From Candidatus Saccharimonadota bacterium (GTDB taxonomy: Bacteria; Patescibacteriota; Saccharimonadia; Saccharimonadales; UBA4665), in assembly GCA_014377525.1 (NCBI GenBank), contig JACMPL010000010.1, positions 1 through 36,612 on the forward strand: DNA of 36,612 nt, given 5' to 3'. The notes beneath the pieces are model-generated. The model did no database searches. It was not told where the DNA came from and saw only the letters and a list, made by a program, of their open reading frames with translations. Position numbers and translations under genes: made by a program. Below, piece by piece: positions 14,801 through 23,177 of this stretch. Positions within the stretch are counted from its first letter, which is position 1, and every line of letters begins with the position of its first letter.

Positions 14801-16045
14801 ATGCAAAGTTTACTCATATTCGGTCGTCAGCCAGAACTCGGTCTCGCCGAAATACAAAGCCTCTACGGTTCGACGGCCGTTCGACCGGTCGGCGACAACA
14901 ATCTTGGCGCCATCGTCGACGTCGATCCTTGCCTGCTGACGTTTGACCGTCTTGGTGGTGCAATGAAGTTCTGCAAAGTCTTAACCGTCCTCGACACTAC
15001 CAATTGGAAACAAATTGAAAAATTCCTGTTGCAGGTCGCGCCCAGCCATTCCGAATCAATGCCGGAAGGCAAAATGAAGCTCGGGCTGAGCGTCCACGGT
15101 ATCGATGTAAACATCCGTGTCATGGAAGCAACCGGCTTGAATATCAAGAAAGCAATCCGTAAAACTGGTCGGTCTGTCCGCTTGGTACCGAACAAAGAGT
15201 TACAGCTCAACACTGCCCAGGTCAGGCACAATGGGCTCACAAAACCGACTGGATGGGAACTAGTATTCATAAAAGATGGAAACCAGACGATCGTCGCCCA
15301 AACCGTCAAAGTGCAGGACATCGATTCCTATTCCTACCGCGACCGTGACCGTCCCAAGCGCGATGCCCGCGTCGGCATGTTGCCCCCCAAACTGGCACAA
15401 ATTATTATTAACTTAGCCGTCGGAAAGCTGACCGAGTCGACCATGCAAAATATTTGTGATATTCCGGCCGATAACGAAGTTCCCCGCCCAATTCTCGGTG
15501 GCACGGTGCTCGATCCGTTCTGCGGCACCGGCGTCTTACTGCAAGAATCACTGCTTATGGGCTACAAAGCCTACGGCACAGACCTCGAGCAAAGAATGGT
15601 CGACTACAGCGCCGCCAACCTCGACTGGCTAGCCGACAAATACCGCACGAATGTCGAAGATTACCGCCTAGAAAAAGCTGATGCCACCAGTTTCACCTGG
15701 ACCGCACCGATCAACTGGGTTGCCTGCGAAACCTATCTCGGACGACCGTTTACCACCACGCCAACCGGCGAAATCCTTGCCCAAACTATGGGTGACTGTA
15801 ATCTTATTATCAGCAAGTTTCTGCGCACAATCTATGGCCAAATTCCGTCCGGTACCCGCCTCTGTTTAGCCGTGCCTGCTTGGCAAGTTAAGGCTGGCCA
15901 ATTCCGTCATCTGCCACTTGTTGACCAGATTAGCGAAATGGGCTATAATCAGGTAAGTTTTGAGCACACCGAAGGCAATCCGCTCCTCTATTACAGAGCA
16001 GATCAGATCGTCGCCCGCGAGCTCATCGTCATAACAAAACGGTAG
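14801..16045 (+). CDS. Trm11/TrmG10-like RNA methyltransferase (THUMP plus Rossmann MTase)
   Basis: 414 aa. Residues ~1-170 form a ferredoxin-like/THUMP RNA-binding region. The linker YRDRDRPKRDARVGMLPPKLAQIIINLA and the SAM motif TVLDPFCGTGVLLQESLLMGYKAYGTDLEQRMV (read in two pieces) are diagnostic of the Trm11/TrmG10 branch, which makes N2-methylguanosine at tRNA position 10. The catalytic motif IV, normally D-P-P-Y, reads instead CETYLGRPF, so either the chemistry is altered or this branch uses a variant motif. The gene is 34 bp upstream of rpmA on the same strand, and the start follows a TACACT box by 6 nt. Confidence 0.75.
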   Translation: MQSLLIFGRQPELGLAEIQSLYGSTAVRPVGDNNLGAIVDVDPCLLTFDRLGGAMKFCKVLTVLDTTNWKQIEKFLLQVAPSHSESMPEGKMKLGLSVHGIDVNIRVMEATGLNIKKAIRKTGRSVRLVPNKELQLNTAQVRHNGLTKPTGWELVFIKDGNQTIVAQTVKVQDIDSYSYRDRDRPKRDARVGMLPPKLAQIIINLAVGKLTESTMQNICDIPADNEVPRPILGGTVLDPFCGTGVLLQESLLMGYKAYGTDLEQRMVDYSAANLDWLADKYRTNVEDYRLEKADATSFTWTAPINWVACETYLGRPFTTTPTGEILAQTMGDCNLIISKFLRTIYGQIPSGTRLCLAVPAWQVKAGQFRHLPLVDQISEMGYNQVSFEHTEGNPLLYYRADQIVARELIVITKR

Positions 16046-16079
16046 CTACAATTCGTAGTCGCCCACCTAAGGAGATTCT

Positions 16080-16352
16080 ATGTCACATGTGAAAGCTGGC
16101 GGTACCGCCAAAAACGTCCACGATAGTCCCGGCCAACGCCTCGGAGTCAAGCTTTTCGGCGGTCAAAAAGTCAAAGTCGGCCAAGTCATCGTTCGCCAAG
16201 TCGGCATGAGCAAGCGTGGTGGCGTCGGCACTAGCGTCAGTCGCAACTTTACGATTCACGCCGCAAAAGATGGCATCGTCACCTTCTCAAGCCGCAAAAT
16301 TCGCACCTTCTCCGGCCGTTCGGTTCGCCGCACTGAAGTTACTGTCGTTTAA
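16080..16352 (+). CDS. rpmA: 50S ribosomal protein L27
   Basis: 90 aa. Part of the 50S subunit near the peptidyl transferase centre and tRNA acceptor ends. The N-terminus (MSHVKAGGTAKN, then DSPGQRLGVKLFGGQKVKVG and VIVRQVG) is clearly L27, while the middle (SKRGGVGTSVSRNFTIHAAKDGIVTF) is diverged from the usual HPGxNVGxGxDHTLFA form. The N-terminus has no cleavable leader of the Firmicutes type. A strong Shine-Dalgarno (AAGGAG, 6 nt spacing) precedes the ATG, in contrast to the leaderless neighbour. A TACAAT box at 16047-16052 may add a promoter. A strong terminator follows. Confidence 0.9.
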   Translation: MSHVKAGGTAKNVHDSPGQRLGVKLFGGQKVKVGQVIVRQVGMSKRGGVGTSVSRNFTIHAAKDGIVTFSSRKIRTFSGRSVRRTEVTVV

Positions 16353-16366
16353 TAACGATTCCCGAA

Positions 16367-16399
16367 CTAAAAGAACCGCCCATGAAGCGGTTCTTTTAG
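16367..16399. terminator. Bidirectional intrinsic terminator between rpmA and the 271-aa gene
   Basis: A 13-bp perfect stem (CTAAAAGAACCGC / GCGGTTCTTTTAG) with a 7-nt loop. The T-rich side reads out on both strands, so it can end rpmA transcripts (+) and those of the convergent unknown gene (-). Confidence 0.88.
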
Positions 16400-16424
16400 T
16401 AGCTATTGATCATTATTCAACACT

Positions 16425-17240
16425 TCACATACTGCGGTAATCTTCAAAATTACCACGCACGACGTAATGACCTACATGCTTGCCTGCTTCTCTACGCTTT
16501 TGCATGAGCTCACCGGATCGAGCAATCATAGGAACGTCGATGCCTTCACCGCCTGCAGTTTGAGCGGCTCTATCCCACGCTAGCTGATAGTTTCTAGTTT
16601 TTGGGTCAGTGGATTTTGCTGAGGACCCCAGCGTCCATCGGGTAAATTTATCTTTACCAGATACGTAGCCCTTTACTTCGTCTTTTATTATAGATTGCCA
16701 ACTAGTGTCAGGATTTTTAGAATCGGCTGACTTAGCGTCTATGTAGCCTTCGACTTGCTGGATAGAAGTCATCGTGAGGTTACCAACGACGTCTTTTTCG
16801 ACGGATGACAACATATCCATTACAGGTTGAGCCGTTCGGACATCATTTGCTAACATCTCGACAAGCTCTCGCGCTCCACCTGTGCGCGTAACCTGACTTT
16901 TTGCAATTTCCCACTTCACGTTGCGTTCCGTATCAGTACCAGTTGCTAGTGCGCCATCTCTCATCGCCCGACTCATATCTTCCAAAGTCTGGTATGAAGA
17001 TTTACGTGCTCCGGATGATGTCTCCTGATCGCCCAACGCAATAATTTCGCCGATCACATTATCGACGATACGTTTTCCTTGTTCTTCAGATGGTAGCGAC
17101 ATAATATTTGGGTCTGACAGTAGCGTGGCAACTCGTTCTACAGCTGGGTAAGCTGCTACAGTCGGTTCCAGATTAGCAGTGACTGGTGCACCAATCAGTA
17201 CTTGTTCTAGAAATGGTAATGAGTTTTGTGTTGGTTTCAT
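16425..17240 (-). CDS. Hypothetical protein in an isolated transcription unit
   Basis: 271 aa, no family recognised. Soluble and mostly helical by appearance: the N-terminal ~45 residues are Pro/Val/Leu-rich, and the middle has many charged helices (EDMSRAMRDG, VTRTGGARELVEMLANDV). The C-terminus is basic (MQKRREAGKHVGHYVVRG). No signal peptide or membrane segment. The ATG sits 6 nt after a -10 (TATTTT) that pairs with a perfect TTGACA at 17-nt spacing, the best promoter in the window. Terminators flank it on both sides, so it is transcribed alone. The gene looks somewhat more AT-rich than its neighbours, so recent acquisition is possible but unproven. Confidence 0.7.
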   Translation of the reverse strand: MKPTQNSLPFLEQVLIGAPVTANLEPTVAAYPAVERVATLLSDPNIMSLPSEEQGKRIVDNVIGEIIALGDQETSSGARKSSYQTLEDMSRAMRDGALATGTDTERNVKWEIAKSQVTRTGGARELVEMLANDVRTAQPVMDMLSSVEKDVVGNLTMTSIQQVEGYIDAKSADSKNPDTSWQSIIKDEVKGYVSGKDKFTRWTLGSSAKSTDPKTRNYQLAWDRAAQTAGGEGIDVPMIARSGELMQKRREAGKHVGHYVVRGNFEDYRSM

Positions 17241-17246
17241 ACTATT

Positions 17247-17275
17247 AAAATAGCATAATATTTGTTATTTGTCAA
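17247..17275 (-). promoter_or_regulatory. Strong leaderless promoter of the 271-aa gene
   Basis: TTGACA (17275..17270), a 17-nt spacer, and TATTTT (17252..17247), with 6 nt to the ATG. The perfect -35 with ideal spacing predicts high expression from an mRNA starting at the AUG. Confidence 0.7.
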
Positions 17276-17318
17276 TATTGGGTCTTTGAAATATCGTCAC
17301 TACCCTGTCAAACGTTAT

Positions 17319-17345
17319 AAAAAAAACCGCACGTGCGAGCGGTCT
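17319..17345 (-). terminator. Intrinsic terminator after the pyrG-side response regulator
   Basis: On the - strand ACCGC, an 8-nt loop and GCGGT (17343..17326) are followed by a run of seven or more T. It ends transcription from the receiver gene (and pyrG read-through) before the 271-aa gene promoter. Confidence 0.75.
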
Positions 17346-17367
17346 TTGAAAAATTAATGCACTAGCA

Positions 17368-17793
17368 CTAGTTCATACTAAGATGATATTTGATGCGTTC
17401 GACAACATCTGCAATAACAACCTGTGATTTAACGAGATAATCATCGACACCGAGACTTTCGGCACGAGCTTTGTCGCTATCTTGACTGAGGGCGGTTAAC
17501 ATAATGATTTTGAGATTAGCAGTTTCTGGGGTGTTCCTCAAAATATCGAGCACATCAAAGCCACTGACTTTCGGCATCATGACATCAAGCAGTACGAGAT
17601 CTGGATGAAAACTCAGGGCTGAGGCTAACGCCTCTTCTCCATTTGAAACGCGGCGAATATCGAAATTTTCCGCCTGGAGCCTCATGACATAAACATTTGC
17701 GAGTGCGTCGTCGTCTTCTACGAGTAGAATTCGGTGTGGGTGTACACCAGGTTGGTTGGTTGGTATAGAAGATAGTGGTGTTGTTGAATCCAT
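17368..17793 (-). CDS. Receiver-only response regulator
   Basis: 141 aa, a canonical CheY-like receiver with no output domain. The acidic pocket (LVEDDD), phosphorylation site Asp70 (PDLVLLDVMMP), Thr100 (IMLTA) and Lys122 (DYLVKS) are all present, so it should accept phosphate from a kinase that is not in this window. An unstructured ~18-residue N-terminal tail (STTPLSSIPTNQPG) is unusual for CheY. The start at 17793 is set by a promoter, TTGATC-17-TACCAT, ending 7 nt upstream; ATG 17802 and TTG 17829 are alternatives. It lies downstream of pyrG but has its own promoter and a terminator. Confidence 0.85.
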   Translation of the reverse strand: MDSTTPLSSIPTNQPGVHPHRILLVEDDDALANVYVMRLQAENFDIRRVSNGEEALASALSFHPDLVLLDVMMPKVSGFDVLDILRNTPETANLKIIMLTALSQDSDKARAESLGVDDYLVKSQVVIADVVERIKYHLSMN

Positions 17794-17800
17794 ACTGCTC

Positions 17801-17829
17801 ATGGTACAGGAACTGTGGTAATTGATCAA
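17801..17829 (-). promoter_or_regulatory. Leaderless promoter of the receiver gene
   Basis: TTGATC (17829..17824), a 17-nt spacer, and TACCAT (17806..17801), with 7 nt to the ATG at 17793. It lies between the pyrG stop (17847) and the receiver gene. Confidence 0.5.
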
Positions 17830-17846
17830 CCTTGCCTACCGATAAT

Positions 17847-19460
17847 CTAAGCTTGGCTGGTAACGGCGGCTTTTATAAAACCGGCGAACATTGGGTGCGG
17901 ACGATTTGGGCGACTTTTAAACTCTGGGTGGAACTGGCTAGCCATCATGAATGGGTGATCAATAGCTTCGATAATTTCGACGAGACCATTATCTGGATTT
18001 ATACCACTGGCCATGATGCCCCAGCTAGCGAAGTCACCAAGGTAGGCGTTGTTGCACTCGCCGCGGTGACGATGGCGCTCAACAATTTCGGTGACGCCAT
18101 AAGTTTCTGCAGCCAGTGATCCAGCAGTAATATCACAGTTGTAATCACCGAGCCGCATTGTGCCGCCGGTCATGGCTTTGTCGGCCTGTCCGTCCATGGT
18201 GTTAATAACTAAATCAGGTGCAGCTGCATCAAGTTCAAAGGTCGTAGCGCCAGTCAATCCGGCGTTGCGCGCAGCCGCAATAACAGCCATCTGGAGTCCA
18301 AGACATAGTCCTAAATACGGTTTTTTGGCCTCAAGAGCATATTGCGCAGCCCGGATCTTGCCCTCAAGGCCGCGTTGGCCAAAACCGCCAGGCACTACGA
18401 TACCGTCGTACTGGTCGAGCACAGTGGCAACATCGGCCGTGCCATCGTCAAATTGTTCAGCGTCAACCCAAGAAATTTCGATGCTTGAATCGTTCCACAT
18501 TGCGGCCGATTTGAGCGCTTCAAAAACAGACATATAGGTATCGGTATTATCGAGATACTTTGCAATGACGCCGATGTGAACCGTTTTGTCATACTTGGTG
18601 GTTGCTCGCTTAACTACATCACGCCAGGCCGCCATGTCTGCACTCGGTGCATCTAAGCCGAGCCGTTTTACGATAACATCAGCTAGTCCACTATCTTCGA
18701 GAGTCAACGGTACTTGATAGATGCTGCTGGCGTTTGGCAATAGCGCGATTGCCTCTGGGGCGACTCCGGTAAATAAACTTAACTTTATTTTGACGGATGG
18801 ATTTGATGGTTGCTCGCTGCGGGCGACCAAGATGTCTGGTGCGATTCCAAGTCCACGTAAATCACGTACGGAATTCTGAGCTGGCTTGGTTTTAGTTTCT
18901 TGGCTAGCACCGAGATACGGTAAGTACACGACATGAACATATGCGCAATTAGCGCTGCCGACGCGGATACCGAATTCTCGAATCGCTTCGATGAAACTGA
19001 GGGACTCGTAATCGCCGACGGTGCCACCAATTTCGACGATGTGGACATCGAAGCCTTTGCCAGCTTCTTGGATGTAATCTTGGATGGCGCCAGTCAGATG
19101 CGGAATAATTTGAACGTCTTCGCCCTGGTACTTGCCGGCTCGCTCATCTTGAATGACTTTGAGCAGCACACGGCCAGCCATTAGGCTGCTGGCCTGGGTT
19201 AATTCTTCGTCGATAAAGCGCTCGTAATGGCCGAGGTCGAGATCGGTTTCGGCGCCGTCACGGGTCACGAAACACTCACCATGCTCACGCGGGTTGAGCG
19301 TGCCAGCGTCAACGTTTAGGTACGGATCACACTTTTGCAGATTTACTTTGAGCCCGCGGGCTTTGAGAATATTAGCAATGGAGGCGGCGGTGATGCCTTT
19401 GCCAAGGCCAGAAAGAACGCCTCCGGTTACAAACACATACTTCGTCGGCTGCTTTGCCAC
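17847..19460 (-). CDS. pyrG: CTP synthase
   Basis: 537 aa, normal length. Converts UTP to CTP using ATP and glutamine. The N-terminal synthetase domain starts KYVFVTGGVLSGLGKGITAAS and includes the KCDPYLNVDAGTLNPREHGE segment. The C-terminal glutaminase domain has the oxyanion and nucleophile region (GGFGQRG, then YLGLCLGLQMAV with the catalytic Cys) and a late His/Glu pair (SQFHPEFKS). The start codon is GTG, 6 nt after a clear AAGGGAG ribosome site, so it is not leaderless and probably relies on transcription from upstream (ctpA side). Confidence 0.97.
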   Translation of the reverse strand: MAKQPTKYVFVTGGVLSGLGKGITAASIANILKARGLKVNLQKCDPYLNVDAGTLNPREHGECFVTRDGAETDLDLGHYERFIDEELTQASSLMAGRVLLKVIQDERAGKYQGEDVQIIPHLTGAIQDYIQEAGKGFDVHIVEIGGTVGDYESLSFIEAIREFGIRVGSANCAYVHVVYLPYLGASQETKTKPAQNSVRDLRGLGIAPDILVARSEQPSNPSVKIKLSLFTGVAPEAIALLPNASSIYQVPLTLEDSGLADVIVKRLGLDAPSADMAAWRDVVKRATTKYDKTVHIGVIAKYLDNTDTYMSVFEALKSAAMWNDSSIEISWVDAEQFDDGTADVATVLDQYDGIVVPGGFGQRGLEGKIRAAQYALEAKKPYLGLCLGLQMAVIAAARNAGLTGATTFELDAAAPDLVINTMDGQADKAMTGGTMRLGDYNCDITAGSLAAETYGVTEIVERHRHRGECNNAYLGDFASWGIMASGINPDNGLVEIIEAIDHPFMMASQFHPEFKSRPNRPHPMFAGFIKAAVTSQA

Positions 19461-19534
19461 ACTTAACTCCCTTAATCTTTGTTGCTCTAATGCTACCCTA
19501 TTTTGCGCACTTTTGGCAAGCAGAAGCTGTCGGT

Positions 19535-20797
19535 TTATTTCTTCTGGAGGTATGTCTGAGCTGCTTGCAGCTGCGTATCAGTCATAGCTTTGGCATCTGC
19601 ATCCGAAATTGTGATTTTATCGTCCGGGTCGATTCCCTTTTTATTGATGTTCTGACCGTTTGGTCGGTACCAGCTTGCGACGGTCACTTTGAGCTGCGAA
19701 CCATCTTTGAAATTGATGAGCTGTTGCACAACGCCCTTGCCGTAGCTCTTTTCGCCGATGATGCGGGCGGCTCCGTTATCATGAAGGGCTCCGGCGGTGA
19801 TTTCAGAAGCACTGGCACTGCCGCCGTTCATTAGGACGACTGTCGGAATACCGTTTAGGATGTTATTACCCTTGGAATTGTAAGTTTGCTCAACAACGCT
19901 GCCCCGCTTTTCTTGTAACACTGTCTTACCTTCTGGGAGCCAGAGGCTGGAAATATCAACGGCCGAATCAAGTAATCCACCAGGATTATTGCGTAGATCG
20001 AGAATGATGCCAGTCACCTTTTTGGCGGCAAAATCTTGTGCAGCTTTTTGAGCTAACTGCGTGGTGTCTTCGCCAAATCCAGTTATACGCATATAGCCAA
20101 TGTTACCGTCTTTGATTTCCGAAGTGACTGTTGGCAGCGCAATGACTTCACGAGTAATACTGAGATCAATTTGCTGTGATTTGTCACGAACAATTTTGAG
20201 TTTGACAACCGAGCCAGCTGGGCCACGAATTTTGCTGATGGCATCGTCGAGTGTTAGATCGGTCGGATCCTGACCGTTGATTTCTACGATAATGTCCTTT
20301 GCCTTAAGCCCGGCTTTGGCAGCCGGGAAGCCGGCAATCGACTCGTCGACCGTTAAATTCTTGTCAGCGTTACGGCTTAACCGCGCACCGATACCGGCAA
20401 AAGAATTATTAAGTTGATCGTTAAAATCTTTGGCTTCTTTAGCGGTAAAATAAACAGTGTACGGATCGTTGGTCGACTTAGCTAGGCCGTGTTTGAGGCC
20501 ATCGAGCAGTTCTGTTTCGCTAACTTTACCGTTGTAATTAGCTTTGAGCGAATTATAGACATTCGTGACGCTACTATAATCGACTTTGTCAGGAAGATTA
20601 TTAGCTTTGGAAGGACTGCCACTGACAGCAGATAACTTGATGGTACCGTTGCCAACGTTTAAGCCAAGGCTAAAAACGGCAAATACGGCGACAATTGTTA
20701 GTAGCCTAGCCCGGAGACCAAAGCCCATACGCCGAGGCTTTCTCGATTTTGAGGCCTGAAGCATTTGAGACTTCTGCTCTGTTTGTTTGATTCCCAT
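19535..20797 (-). CDS. ctpA: S41-family C-terminal processing peptidase
   Basis: 420 aa. Membrane-anchored serine protease: basic N-terminus, one helix at about residues 30-50, then the CtpA N-domain (YNSLKANYNGKVSETELLDGLKHG in pieces), a PDZ domain (GARLSR through GPAGSVVKLKIVRD) and the S41 core. The Ser/Lys dyad is visible as NGGSASASEITAG (Ser near 329) and GEKSYGKGVVQ (Lys near 354). The C-terminal peptidoglycan-binding domain of some CtpA proteins is absent. The start at 20797 is set by TATAAT 9 nt upstream; longer frames would run through the promoter. It is downstream of the CHAP hydrolase, in an envelope-remodelling cluster. Confidence 0.92.
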   Translation of the reverse strand: MGIKQTEQKSQMLQASKSRKPRRMGFGLRARLLTIVAVFAVFSLGLNVGNGTIKLSAVSGSPSKANNLPDKVDYSSVTNVYNSLKANYNGKVSETELLDGLKHGLAKSTNDPYTVYFTAKEAKDFNDQLNNSFAGIGARLSRNADKNLTVDESIAGFPAAKAGLKAKDIIVEINGQDPTDLTLDDAISKIRGPAGSVVKLKIVRDKSQQIDLSITREVIALPTVTSEIKDGNIGYMRITGFGEDTTQLAQKAAQDFAAKKVTGIILDLRNNPGGLLDSAVDISSLWLPEGKTVLQEKRGSVVEQTYNSKGNNILNGIPTVVLMNGGSASASEITAGALHDNGAARIIGEKSYGKGVVQQLINFKDGSQLKVTVASWYRPNGQNINKKGIDPDDKITISDADAKAMTDTQLQAAQTYLQKK

Positions 20798-20806
20798 TAG
20801 ATCCTT

Positions 20807-20835
20807 ATTATAGCAAGCCATCCCGGTCATGCCTA
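20807..20835 (-). promoter_or_regulatory. Near-leaderless promoter of ctpA
   Basis: TAGGCA (20835..20830), a 17-nt spacer, and TATAAT (20812..20807), with 9 nt to the ATG at 20797. Confidence 0.5.
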
Positions 20836-20893
20836 GCTGTAGACGGTATTATCTTAGTCGGTACTCAGCAGTATCTCAGCCAGATTGACGGTA

Positions 20894-22018
20894 TTAGAAG
20901 TGAATAAACACTAGGTTGCCAACTGCAACATTTGAGCGCGTCGAGTATCTCCCGTCAAGCGCAGCGTTGTACTGGCTTAAGTTAAACGTGCCGTCGCTGT
21001 TAACGGATTCGACGTACATGGCGTGACCATAAGCACCGTTGTTGCTGATAGCAACCGCACCAGCCTCGGGTGTTGAATTGACTTTATAGCCGGCTTGGCG
21101 GGCGTTATCATCCCACTGGTTCGCATTACCGATTCCGCCCCAATACGGCATGTTACGACCGGATGCGGCGACTCGGAAAGCAGTGTAACTGACACACTCG
21201 CGGTTGTACATTCCCCAACTATCAATGACCGTATCTTGACCAATATTACACCACCTACTGGGGTAGCCACCGCCACAAGTAGGGCCGGTACCAGCGCTGC
21301 CAATAAATCGGGCATTGGCAGCAATTTGCGCTTTACGAAGGTCGGCTATCTTGCCGGAATTAGCAGCGATCTGATTATTGTAAGCCGCCTGTTGACCCTG
21401 ATTATACGCCAATAGTTGCGCTTGTTGATACTGGGCTGCGCTCAGTTGATCGTTCTGTGTTTTCTGGGACGCAACAAGCTGGTCAAGTTCTGATTTCTGC
21501 TTCTGTAGTTGGGCCTGAATCGCATTAATATCTTTAATCGTATTATTAAGTTGGTTTTGAACTGCCGAACGATATTCCTCTTTGTCGATATAATCACTGA
21601 GGTTTTTACTCGTCGCTAATTGCTCGATAGTAGTCGCCTGACCGTCGAGATACATGGCCTTGATACTTGCTGATAGCGAAGCCTTTTTGGCGATAATATC
21701 GTTTTGATTAGCCACGATTTTTGTTTGGGTGTTGGCTTGCTCAGATACATTAGCCGAAATTTGCGATCGGACGGCGCTTATCTGGCCATTAAGTTGGTCG
21801 ATTGCCTCTTGATAGCTACCGGCCTGAGATTGCAACCCGGACACCAGTCCCTGGGCACTGTTGCTATCGGACTGCAATGAGTTTATTTGTTGATCATAAA
21901 TATCGGCGTGCACGATCGACACGATGCTAAACGCGCTGACTACGATCAGGCCAATGGCCACGAGGCGAGCGCGCTGGAACAAGACTGGAGATGGTTTTTT
22001 GTTTTGTTTTATTTGCAT
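20894..22018 (-). CDS. PcsB/CwlO-type coiled-coil CHAP peptidoglycan hydrolase
   Basis: 374 aa. A signal peptide (residues ~15-38, ending SIVHA) exports it. A long coiled coil (residues ~40-230, rich in Gln, Asn and Ser) is followed by a short GTGPTCGGG linker and a CHAP amidase/endopeptidase domain. Catalytic Cys275 (NRECVSYTAF) and His332 (YGHAMYVESV) are present, with a later polar residue in FNLSQYNA. This is the architecture of PcsB/CwlO, which FtsEX switches on across the membrane, and ftsE-ftsX lie directly upstream. The start is uncertain: ATG 22018 best fits a signal peptide, but ATG 22063 has a TACAAT box 4 nt upstream and would add 15 residues. Confidence 0.88.
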   Translation of the reverse strand: MQIKQNKKPSPVLFQRARLVAIGLIVVSAFSIVSIVHADIYDQQINSLQSDSNSAQGLVSGLQSQAGSYQEAIDQLNGQISAVRSQISANVSEQANTQTKIVANQNDIIAKKASLSASIKAMYLDGQATTIEQLATSKNLSDYIDKEEYRSAVQNQLNNTIKDINAIQAQLQKQKSELDQLVASQKTQNDQLSAAQYQQAQLLAYNQGQQAAYNNQIAANSGKIADLRKAQIAANARFIGSAGTGPTCGGGYPSRWCNIGQDTVIDSWGMYNRECVSYTAFRVAASGRNMPYWGGIGNANQWDDNARQAGYKVNSTPEAGAVAISNNGAYGHAMYVESVNSDGTFNLSQYNAALDGRYSTRSNVAVGNLVFIHF

Positions 22019-22187
22019 AGTTTTTGTTTTGTTTATGCTTATGTCGAGAATACCACTATTCATGCTAATTGTAAACTGCCCTCTGCTACTTAAGTATTAC
22101 TGATGTAAGAAGTTTTTATGAACGCATTCGCCGGTCTGCATCTCTTAATTTGACGATACAATACTGCACTGCAAGTTGTGGAATTTG

Positions 22188-23129
22188 TTATTTCGTTTTG
22201 AATTTGAGATATCGCCGCGTAGCAATGACTGAAGATACGACTCCGATTATTGTACCAACCATAAGCTGCAATCCCAAAAGTTTCCAAAAATTTTCGCTAA
22301 AAAAGGTGCTGGCGTAGTTGATATCAAGGAGACCAAGACTGGTTGCCTGCAGTGCGTTGTTCGATGCTAGGAATAAGCCATTGATGATCAATAACGACAA
22401 CACTGCCGCAAGGATACCGTAAATAGCACTTTCGACGATAAATGGTCCGCGGATGTAGGATGTTTTGGCACCGAGCAACCGCATAATAGTAATTTCGTCG
22501 CGGCGGTTGAATATCGCCATTTGAATCGTGTTAAAAATGATGAGCGCACAGATAACCGTGAATATAGCTACGGCGGTAACACCGATTTTACGTAGCGTGT
22601 TCGTGGCGCCGGTAATCTTGTCGATCGCTTGTTTACGGTCGCCCGAATAGCTCGCCTCGTCGGACTGCAAAGCTTTGTTATCAGTACTGCTTAAGAAAGT
22701 TTTAAGATCTTGAATTCGATTGAGGTCATTTGGCTTGACCAAAATCGTAGCCGGTATCGGATTATTCGTTTGGCTGACAGCAATCAGTAAAGCTTGGTTA
22801 CCAGCGTTCTGATTGATGTATCGCTGCAGGGCTGTTTTTTTGTCGAGGTACTGTACGCTTTTAGTGTTTGGCAGTTTAGTAATTTTACTAACGAGGTTCT
22901 GGTTCTGAACTTCGGTATTAGTATCTTTGAGATAGACTGAAATATCAATCCGGTTCGTAATACTGGCTATGGTATTCGTGAATGTTGCATTCGCGATCAC
23001 CGAAAATAGCACGATTGTCAGCGTTACGACCATCACCGCGATCGCCGCTACCGCTAGTGACAAATTACGAATAAAATTGACTATTCCAGTGTGAATGATA
23101 CGGAGGAAGGTAATCCATTTACGCTTCAT
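22188..23129 (-). CDS. ftsX: Cell-division ABC-like permease FtsX
   Basis: 313 aa. Four membrane helices (residues ~20-45, ~185-210, ~235-260, ~285-305) with a large extracellular loop between the first two, the FtsX layout. The N-terminal segment (RIIHTGIVNFIRNLSLAVAA) and the loop IDISVYLKDTNTE match the family, as does the cytoplasmic NRRDEITIMRLLGAKTSYIRGPF coupling region. With FtsE it transmits ATP hydrolysis to a periplasmic or cell-wall hydrolase. It has a Shine-Dalgarno (GGGGAG, 7 nt spacing) and starts 48 nt after ftsE. Confidence 0.95.
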   Translation of the reverse strand: MKRKWITFLRIIHTGIVNFIRNLSLAVAAIAVMVVTLTIVLFSVIANATFTNTIASITNRIDISVYLKDTNTEVQNQNLVSKITKLPNTKSVQYLDKKTALQRYINQNAGNQALLIAVSQTNNPIPATILVKPNDLNRIQDLKTFLSSTDNKALQSDEASYSGDRKQAIDKITGATNTLRKIGVTAVAIFTVICALIIFNTIQMAIFNRRDEITIMRLLGAKTSYIRGPFIVESAIYGILAAVLSLLIINGLFLASNNALQATSLGLLDINYASTFFSENFWKLLGLQLMVGTIIGVVSSVIATRRYLKFKTK

Positions 23130-23177
23130 GCTGCACTCCCCTGACCAGTTATTTTTATTTGCATTATAATAATTCTA

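Noticed and set aside
17281-17350. Direct repeat of GGTCTTTGAA with a 60-bp period
   Set aside because: Only two copies of 10 bp; one is part of the terminator arm. No sign of an array, att site or target duplication.
21887-22073. TACAAT box (22073..22068) 4 nt before ATG 22063 as a leaderless start for the CHAP hydrolase
   Set aside because: The 4-nt gap is shorter than the 6, 7 or 9 nt seen elsewhere and the extra 15 residues do not improve the signal peptide; kept only as an alternative start.
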